A DNA stretch of 20,202 nucleotides, from assembly GCA_905372445.1 (NCBI GenBank), contig CAJPPF010000028.1, forward strand, positions 1 to 20,202, given 5' to 3'. The notes beneath the pieces are model-generated. The model worked only from the letters and a program-made list of their open reading frames with translations. It did no database searches and was not told the origin of the DNA. The position numbers and the translations under genes are program-made. The DNA comes from an uncultured Prevotella sp. (GTDB lineage: Bacteria > Bacteroidota > Bacteroidia > Bacteroidales > Bacteroidaceae). Shown piece after piece: positions 15,106-20,202 of this stretch (positions are counted from its first letter, which is position 1; each line of letters opens with the position of its first letter).

Positions 15106-17280
15106 ATGAAAAATTATTTAGTTTTAGCCTTTGCAGCAGTTATGGCAATAGGTAATGTAAGCATCGCGCAATCAGAAGAAACACCGTTCATCGGTAAAAG
15201 CAACATCAAGCTGAATAGCGACCGTATGACTCCAGAGGCTCTCTGGGCAATGGGTCGCATCAGTGCCTACAAAGTGTCTCCTGACGGAAAGAAAGTAGTC
15301 TATCAGGTAGGATACTATAGTGTTGAACACAACAAAAGCCATCACATCCTATACACGATGAATATTGATGGCAGTGACAAAAAACAACTCACAATGTCTA
15401 CTAAGAATGAGACTGATGCCACATGGATTAATGGTGGAGAACGTATCGCTTTTCTATCCGACGGTCAACTTTGGTCAATGCGTGCCGACGGCACCGACCG
15501 TAAGCAAATTAGTCAATTCGATAAGGACGCAGAGGGATTCTGCTTCTCACCAGACGGCACAATGGTCCTTGTGCTCCACTCTTTACCTTATACAGGCAGC
15601 ATAGAAGCAAAGCCCGCAGACTTACAAAAGACATCAGGACGTGTAGTAAACGACCTGAACTATCGTCACTGGGATCACTACGTCGAGACCATTACACATC
15701 CATTTATCTACTCCGTTTCTCCTGTTGGCAACTTGGAAGGTACTGCTGTTGACATTCTTGAAGGTGAGCCTTACGAGTGTCCGATGGCACCATTTGGTGG
15801 CATAGAACAGCTTGCATGGAGTCCGGACTCGAAGCAGATCGCCTACACATGTCGTAAGAAAGAAGGAGTGGCATACGCTGTATCTACCGACTCTGACATA
15901 TACCTTTATAATATAAGCACACGCTCAACAAAGAATCTATGTAAGCCTGAGGGATATGTAGAACCAGAGATTGACACGACAAAGTCGATGGCAAACCAGA
16001 AGATTAATCATCTCCCTACAGATTGCAATGTAGGATATGACACTAATCCGAAGTTCTCGCCTGACGGAACACAGATAGCATGGCTTTCAATGGAGCGTTG
16101 CGGATATGAGAGCGATAGAAACAGGCTTTGTGTCTACACCTTTGCCAATGGCAATAAGGAATATGTGACAGAAGATTTCGACTCAAACGTTGACGACTAT
16201 GTATGGTCTGACGACAAAGACGCAAAATTCTACTTCATCGGTGTATGGCATGCTGTAGAGAATATGTATGCCGTGCAGAAGAAGGGTGGCGTGAAGCAGA
16301 TTACTGACTTCTGCGCCGATTTTGGCTCGTTACAGCTTGTAGGAAACAAGAAACAACTCCTTGCAGAGCGTCACGACTTCTTCAACAGTGCCGACCTCTA
16401 CCTCATAACTCCAGGCAAGGACGCAACAAAGACAAAGTGCCAGAAAGTAACAAACGAGAACAAAGAAATAATGGACCAGCTCGCTATTGGCCGTTCCGAG
16501 AAGCACTGGGTAAAGACAACAAATGGTGAAGACATGCTCTACTGGGCAATACTCCCACCTAATTTCGATCCAAACAAGAAATACCCTACTCTACTCTTCT
16601 GCGAAGGCGGACCTCAAAGTCCGGTAAGTCAGTTCTGGTCATATCGTTGGAACTTTATGATTATGGCATCACAGGGATATGTCATTATTGCTCCAAACCG
16701 TCACGGACTTCCTGGATTCGGCACAAAATGGAACGAGCAGGTAAGTGGTGATTGGACCGGTCAGGTTATGGACGACTATCTTACAGCCATCGATGATGCA
16801 TGTGAAAAACTGCCATACGTCGACAAAGATCGCCTTGGATGTATCGGTGCTTCATTCGGTGGTTTCTCCGTATATTATCTTGCCGGGCATCACAACAAGC
16901 GCTTTAAGGCGTTCATTTCGCACGACGGAGCATTCAACCTTGAGTCCATGTACACAGATACAGAGGAAGGATGGTTCTCAAATTGGGAGTATGAAGATGC
17001 TTATTGGAACAAGGACCTTTCGCTCAATGCTAAGCGAACATACGAGAACTCCCCACATCGATTCGTCGACAAATGGGATACTCCTATCCTTTGCATACAA
17101 GGTGAGAAGGATTATCGTATCAATACCAACCAAGGTCTGGGAGCATTCAACGCTGCAAAACTTCACGGTGTGCCTGCTCAGCTCCTCGTCTTCCCTGACG
17201 AGAACCACTGGGTTCTCAAACCACAAAATGGAATTCTATGGCAACGTACATTCTTCGCATGGTTGAAGAAATGGCTGTAA
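15106..17280 (+). CDS. Secreted S9-family dipeptidyl peptidase (DPP5-like)
   Basis: Serine peptidase of the prolyl oligopeptidase family, predicted periplasmic, 724 aa. Seen: a signal peptide at 1-22 (cleavage likely near IAQS), a beta-propeller with repeated SPDG blades (residues 60-450), then an alpha/beta-hydrolase domain from about 480. The catalytic triad is Ser583 in GASFGG, Asp669 in GEKDYR and His701 in DENHW. The opening MTPEALWAMGRISAYKVSPDG resembles the dipeptidyl peptidase 5 group of Porphyromonas and relatives, which release dipeptides from imported oligopeptides. That subgroup call is from memory of the family and is less sure than the S9 call. Behind yidC by 11 nt, so probably one transcript. 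Confidence 0.92.
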   Translation: MKNYLVLAFAAVMAIGNVSIAQSEETPFIGKSNIKLNSDRMTPEALWAMGRISAYKVSPDGKKVVYQVGYYSVEHNKSHHILYTMNIDGSDKKQLTMSTKNETDATWINGGERIAFLSDGQLWSMRADGTDRKQISQFDKDAEGFCFSPDGTMVLVLHSLPYTGSIEAKPADLQKTSGRVVNDLNYRHWDHYVETITHPFIYSVSPVGNLEGTAVDILEGEPYECPMAPFGGIEQLAWSPDSKQIAYTCRKKEGVAYAVSTDSDIYLYNISTRSTKNLCKPEGYVEPEIDTTKSMANQKINHLPTDCNVGYDTNPKFSPDGTQIAWLSMERCGYESDRNRLCVYTFANGNKEYVTEDFDSNVDDYVWSDDKDAKFYFIGVWHAVENMYAVQKKGGVKQITDFCADFGSLQLVGNKKQLLAERHDFFNSADLYLITPGKDATKTKCQKVTNENKEIMDQLAIGRSEKHWVKTTNGEDMLYWAILPPNFDPNKKYPTLLFCEGGPQSPVSQFWSYRWNFMIMASQGYVIIAPNRHGLPGFGTKWNEQVSGDWTGQVMDDYLTAIDDACEKLPYVDKDRLGCIGASFGGFSVYYLAGHHNKRFKAFISHDGAFNLESMYTDTEEGWFSNWEYEDAYWNKDLSLNAKRTYENSPHRFVDKWDTPILCIQGEKDYRINTNQGLGAFNAAKLHGVPAQLLVFPDENHWVLKPQNGILWQRTFFAWLKKWL

Positions 17281-17411
17281 AACAAAAAAATGCCTATAAA
17301 GCAAGGATTAAAATATTAATGATACTACCTGAATTACCGACAGCTTAATCTTGAACGACAGCCCAAGTAAATTTCAAGGATTTAAAATCAAGAATTAACA
17401 TAATAATAACA

Positions 17412-19025
17412 ATGTCACAAACAGTAAAAACTCTTCGCGACAGCGCCGGTATGCGCTGGACAGCGTTACTACTTCTTGCATTGGCGATGTTCTGTTCATA
17501 CATCTTCATGGACATTCTCTCACCAATCAAGGACCTCATGCAGTCAGAACGTGGCTGGGACTCTCTCGCATTCGGTACTATGCAAGGCTCGGAGACATTC
17601 CTCAATGTATTTGTCTTCTTCCTTATCATCGCCGGTATCATACTCGACAAGATGGGAGTTCGATTCACTGCCGTACTCTCAGGTGCAGTTATGCTTGTTG
17701 GTGGTTTGATAAAGTACTATGCAGTGAGCGACGTCTTCATAGGTACAGGACTTGAGGCTTGGTTCACAAACAATCTGAACTACATCCCGGGATTCGACGA
17801 ACTTGGTATCTCACCCTTCTACCTTGGTATGCCGGCGTCAGCTAAGTTTGCTGCTGTTGGTTTCATGATTTTCGGTTGTGGTGTAGAGATGGCAGGTATC
17901 ACAGTGAGCCGTGGTATCGTTAAATGGTTCAAAGGTCGTGAGACAGCCCTTGCTATGGGTTCAGAGATGGCACTCGCACGTCTTGGTGTGGCAACATGTA
18001 TGATATTCTCGCCATTCTTTGCAAAGCTTGGAGGCGAGATAAGCGTTTCTCGTTCTGTTGCATTCGGAGTCGTACTGCTATGTATTGCACTCATCATGTG
18101 CATTGTCTATTTCTTTATGGATCGTAAACTTGATTCACAAACAGGCGAAGCAGAAGAGAAGGACGATCCTTTCAAGATTTCCGATCTCGGTCAGATACTC
18201 TCAAGCCAAGGATTCTGGCTCGTAGCATTACTCTGCGTGCTTTATTACTCTGCCATATTCCCTTTCCAGAAATATGCAGTCAACATGCTACAGTGCAATC
18301 TGACACTCACTCCTGGCGAAGGATTCTGGGCTGGCAGTTCTGTTACAATCATCCAATATGCAATAATGCTCCTCGTGGCTGTATGCTCATTCCTTAGCAA
18401 CTTCTCTAAAGGAGTAACGAAGAAATATGGTCTGATGGTCATTGCCATCGTATCACTCATCGTCTATTGCTATATGGGTTATCGTCGTGGCTCTGCCGAG
18501 ACAGTCTTTGCCGTGTTCCCTCTTCTTGCTGTTGCCATCACGCCAATACTTGGTTCATATGTTGATCATAAGGGTAAGGCGGCAACAATGCTAATGGTTG
18601 GTTCACTTCTTCTGATACTCTGTCACCTCACATTCGCATTTGTTCTTCCTATGTTCAAAGGTAGCGCTGTAGGAGGTATTATCGTGGCATACATCACAAT
18701 CCTTGTTCTCGGAGCATCGTTCTCACTTGTTCCTGCAGCATTGTGGCCTTCTGTACCAAAGCTTGTCGACGAGAAGATTATAGGTTCGGCTTACGCACTC
18801 ATCTTCTGGATTCAGAACATCGGACTATGGCTCTTCCCTCTGCTTATTGGTAAGGTGCTTGACAATACAAACGTAGGTGTACAGGATCCTACACAACTTG
18901 ACTATACATATGCTTTGGTAATGCTGGCAGGTCTCGGTGTAGCAGCGTTCTTTATTGGAGTGTATCTCAAGGCTGTAGACAAAAAGAAAGGCTTTGGTCT
19001 TGAGGAACCCAACATTAAGAATTAA
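17412..19025 (+). CDS. Major facilitator superfamily transporter
   Basis: Inner-membrane secondary transporter, 537 aa, about 12 hydrophobic segments in two halves joined by a charged loop near 235-255 (DRKLDSQTGEAEEKDDPFK). Seen: DKMGVRF between helices 2 and 3, the usual MFS position for the GxxxDRxGRR-like signature, and a Gly-rich helix 4-5 region with RGIVKWFKGRETALAMGSE. It starts 131 nt after the S9 peptidase stop, with no convincing promoter or terminator between, so it may be read from the yidC transcript. The TAATCTTG at 17346-17353 is a one-mismatch -7 candidate. The neighbouring peptidase makes peptides or amino acids possible substrates, but sequence does not show this. Confidence 0.85.
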   Translation: MSQTVKTLRDSAGMRWTALLLLALAMFCSYIFMDILSPIKDLMQSERGWDSLAFGTMQGSETFLNVFVFFLIIAGIILDKMGVRFTAVLSGAVMLVGGLIKYYAVSDVFIGTGLEAWFTNNLNYIPGFDELGISPFYLGMPASAKFAAVGFMIFGCGVEMAGITVSRGIVKWFKGRETALAMGSEMALARLGVATCMIFSPFFAKLGGEISVSRSVAFGVVLLCIALIMCIVYFFMDRKLDSQTGEAEEKDDPFKISDLGQILSSQGFWLVALLCVLYYSAIFPFQKYAVNMLQCNLTLTPGEGFWAGSSVTIIQYAIMLLVAVCSFLSNFSKGVTKKYGLMVIAIVSLIVYCYMGYRRGSAETVFAVFPLLAVAITPILGSYVDHKGKAATMLMVGSLLLILCHLTFAFVLPMFKGSAVGGIIVAYITILVLGASFSLVPAALWPSVPKLVDEKIIGSAYALIFWIQNIGLWLFPLLIGKVLDNTNVGVQDPTQLDYTYALVMLAGLGVAAFFIGVYLKAVDKKKGFGLEEPNIKN

Positions 19026-19088
19026 CCTCTACCCGTAATATCGGAAAATGTCTACATAGGACATATCAAAAAGCAGTCGCCCCTTTAA

Positions 19089-19141
19089 ATATTACCTTAA
19101 TTCTTCTTACAAGATTTTGTACAGCAGAATTAAGGTAATAT
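19089..19141. repeat. Long hairpin: 16-bp perfect stem with a 21-nt loop
   Basis: ATATTACCTTAATTCT (19089-19104) and AGAATTAAGGTAATAT (19126-19141) are exact complements. It lies 63 nt after the MFS transporter stop. No T-run follows on the plus strand, so it is not a textbook intrinsic terminator, but it may still end or stabilise the transcript. AT-rich arms could also be ends of a small mobile element. Confidence 0.65.
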
Positions 19142-19373
19142 CAGGAACAAAAACCAAAAGATAAACGTAATAGAAGAAATCTTACGTAAGTCTCTTGCTG
19201 TAGAGTAACACGACCTGATAATGCGGGTTGATAAAGTAGAACGCCAAAAAGAAAAACTTGCAGGAGAAGTTGGCTGAATTTGGCAAAGATGTCTTGGCAA
19301 GTGTCATCTCTATTATTATTTCAATCTATCTGATGTAAGTGCATTATAATTAAAAACTAACAGTTGGTATTGA
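19142..19373 (+). other. Gap before the helicase with overlapping mini-ORFs, possible gene remnant
   Basis: No firm gene. An 18-codon frame from ATG 19221 (MRVDKVERQKEKLAGEVG) stops at 19277. Overlapping it in another frame, a TTG at 19258 opens a 26-codon run to 19338 ending in a hydrophobic helix (DVLASVISIIISIYLM). Read together they look like the end of a charged, helical protein with a membrane tail, broken by a frameshift. This may be chance, or a very small membrane protein upstream of the helicase. Confidence 0.25.
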
Positions 19374-20202
19374 ATGTCATTCTTTAGCAAAATATTCGGC
19401 AAAAAGAAAACTGAGCCACAAGCCATTGTTCAAGACTCTCCAGAAGTGAAATCACTTTTTGAGTTCGAGCTACGTATGGATACTTTATTGGCACAAGACC
19501 GATTCATTGCGAGAAGCGACTTTGCACCAATATACCGAGACTTTGCACCCCTCTACGACACGTTCTGCAAGTTGCAATCTACAGGAATGTTACCACATTT
19601 CTGCCAGACAGTAGCAATTAAAGAAGAGCGTGTCGTAAAATTTCTATCCCATTATTCATCATTGTCATCCAAAGACGCAAGCGAGATTAAGCAACATAAT
19701 AAAGAATTTATAAACCGTCATCTCGAAGCAGATTCTTTGTATCTTGATAATATACTGAAGAAAGTTGACCCTGTCATTAAACTGGATGATGAACAGCGGC
19801 GTGTTGTCTTGTCAGACGAAGACTATACGCTTGTGATTGCCGGTGCTGGTGCAGGAAAGACGACAACTATAGCTGCCAAAGTAAAATACTTGGTTGAGAA
19901 ACAGGGAATAAAACCAGATGAGATAATGGTTATCTCCTTTACCAATAAAGCCGTTGATGAATTGCGTGACAAAATCAACAAAGCTCTGAAAATAAATTGT
20001 CCCATTACGACATTCCACAAGACAGGCTTTGCCATTATTAGTCGGCAAGAACCCCAAAAACTTGGTATTGTTGACTCTGCATTTATGTTCAATGTCATTA
20101 ACAATTATCTGAAAGGGAATATACTTGAGAATCCCGAGCTTGTTGACAAGCTCATATTGTTCTTCGGTAGCTATTTTGATGCACCATACGAGGGAGATGA
20201 CC
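19374..20202 (+). CDS. UvrD/helicase IV-like superfamily 1 helicase, 5' part only
   Basis: ATP-dependent DNA helicase, N-terminal 276 codons; the frame is still open at the window edge. Seen: an N-terminal region of about 135 residues with no motif I recognise, then LDDEQRRVV (Q motif, 137-145), Walker A AGAGAGKTT (156-164), VISFTNKAVDELRDK (motif Ia, 186-200) and TTFHKTGFAI (212-221). The TFH block with following IVD resembles E. coli helicase IV (HelD) more than UvrD itself. Start: ATG 19374 with MSFFSKIFGKKK, a basic, amphipathic N-terminus. No promoter consensus seen upstream. Function could be repair or part of a defence locus, which only the flanking genes beyond the window would show. 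Confidence 0.85.
   Translation, partial: MSFFSKIFGKKKTEPQAIVQDSPEVKSLFEFELRMDTLLAQDRFIARSDFAPIYRDFAPLYDTFCKLQSTGMLPHFCQTVAIKEERVVKFLSHYSSLSSKDASEIKQHNKEFINRHLEADSLYLDNILKKVDPVIKLDDEQRRVVLSDEDYTLVIAGAGAGKTTTIAAKVKYLVEKQGIKPDEIMVISFTNKAVDELRDKINKALKINCPITTFHKTGFAIISRQEPQKLGIVDSAFMFNVINNYLKGNILENPELVDKLILFFGSYFDAPYEGDD

Noticed and set aside
17345..17380. Hairpin TCTTGAA/TTCAAGGA between the S9 peptidase and the MFS gene
   Set aside because: Stem is short with a bulge and a loop of about 17 nt, weak enough to be chance.

Overview
The window looks like chromosomal DNA from a Prevotella-type member of the Bacteroidales (Bacteroidota). Several things seen in the sequence point that way. Four intergenic regions carry the Bacteroidetes promoter form TTTG-N20-TAnnTTTG or its -7 half. 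Most genes lack a Shine-Dalgarno sequence. A secreted protease ends in a type IX secretion-like tail. The set of proteins (DUF3078 barrel, S9 dipeptidyl peptidase behind yidC, acyl-ACP thioesterase inside an ilv operon) is also typical. I identified families by reading motifs, not by database search.

Layout. At 45-2282 (-) is a secreted M6 metalloprotease. It diverges from an OPT-family oligopeptide transporter at 2467-4464 (+). A 163-nt nested palindrome sits between the convergent ends of the transporter and ilvC. From 10843 down to 4665 (-) runs a branched-chain amino acid operon, ilvD-ilvB-ilvN-acyl-ACP thioesterase-ilvC, with a strong promoter at 10954-10985 and a leader of roughly 100 nt. 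About 830 nt without a convincing gene follow (10844-11671), holding a cluster of inverted and direct repeats, an 8-G tract and a decayed small membrane or secreted ORF. A DUF3078 outer-membrane barrel gene (-) and yidC (+) diverge from about 13 kb. yidC is followed by an S9 dipeptidyl peptidase and a major facilitator transporter. The right end holds a long hairpin, remnants of small ORFs, and the 5' part of a UvrD/helicase IV-like gene cut by the window edge.

How the genes work together. The ilv operon encodes the shared valine/isoleucine route: acetolactate synthase (IlvBN), ketol-acid reductoisomerase (IlvC) and dihydroxy-acid dehydratase (IlvD). The thioesterase in the same transcript suggests co-ordination with acyl-chain metabolism. 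M6 protease, S9 peptidase and OPT transporter fit a peptide-using lifestyle, though they are not one operon.

Main discovery. ilvB is interrupted by an exact 10-bp tandem duplication whose unit contains the palindrome GATGCATC. Removing one copy restores a 564-codon reading frame, so this copy is either a recent mutation, an on/off slippage switch for branched-chain amino acid synthesis, or a sequence error. Second-tier items are an IlvN N-terminal extension with a CxxCxxCxxC cluster, a mini-ORF with adjacent Val-Ala-Ile-Leu codons in the ilvD leader, and two palindromic intergenic elements that may be dispersed repeats.
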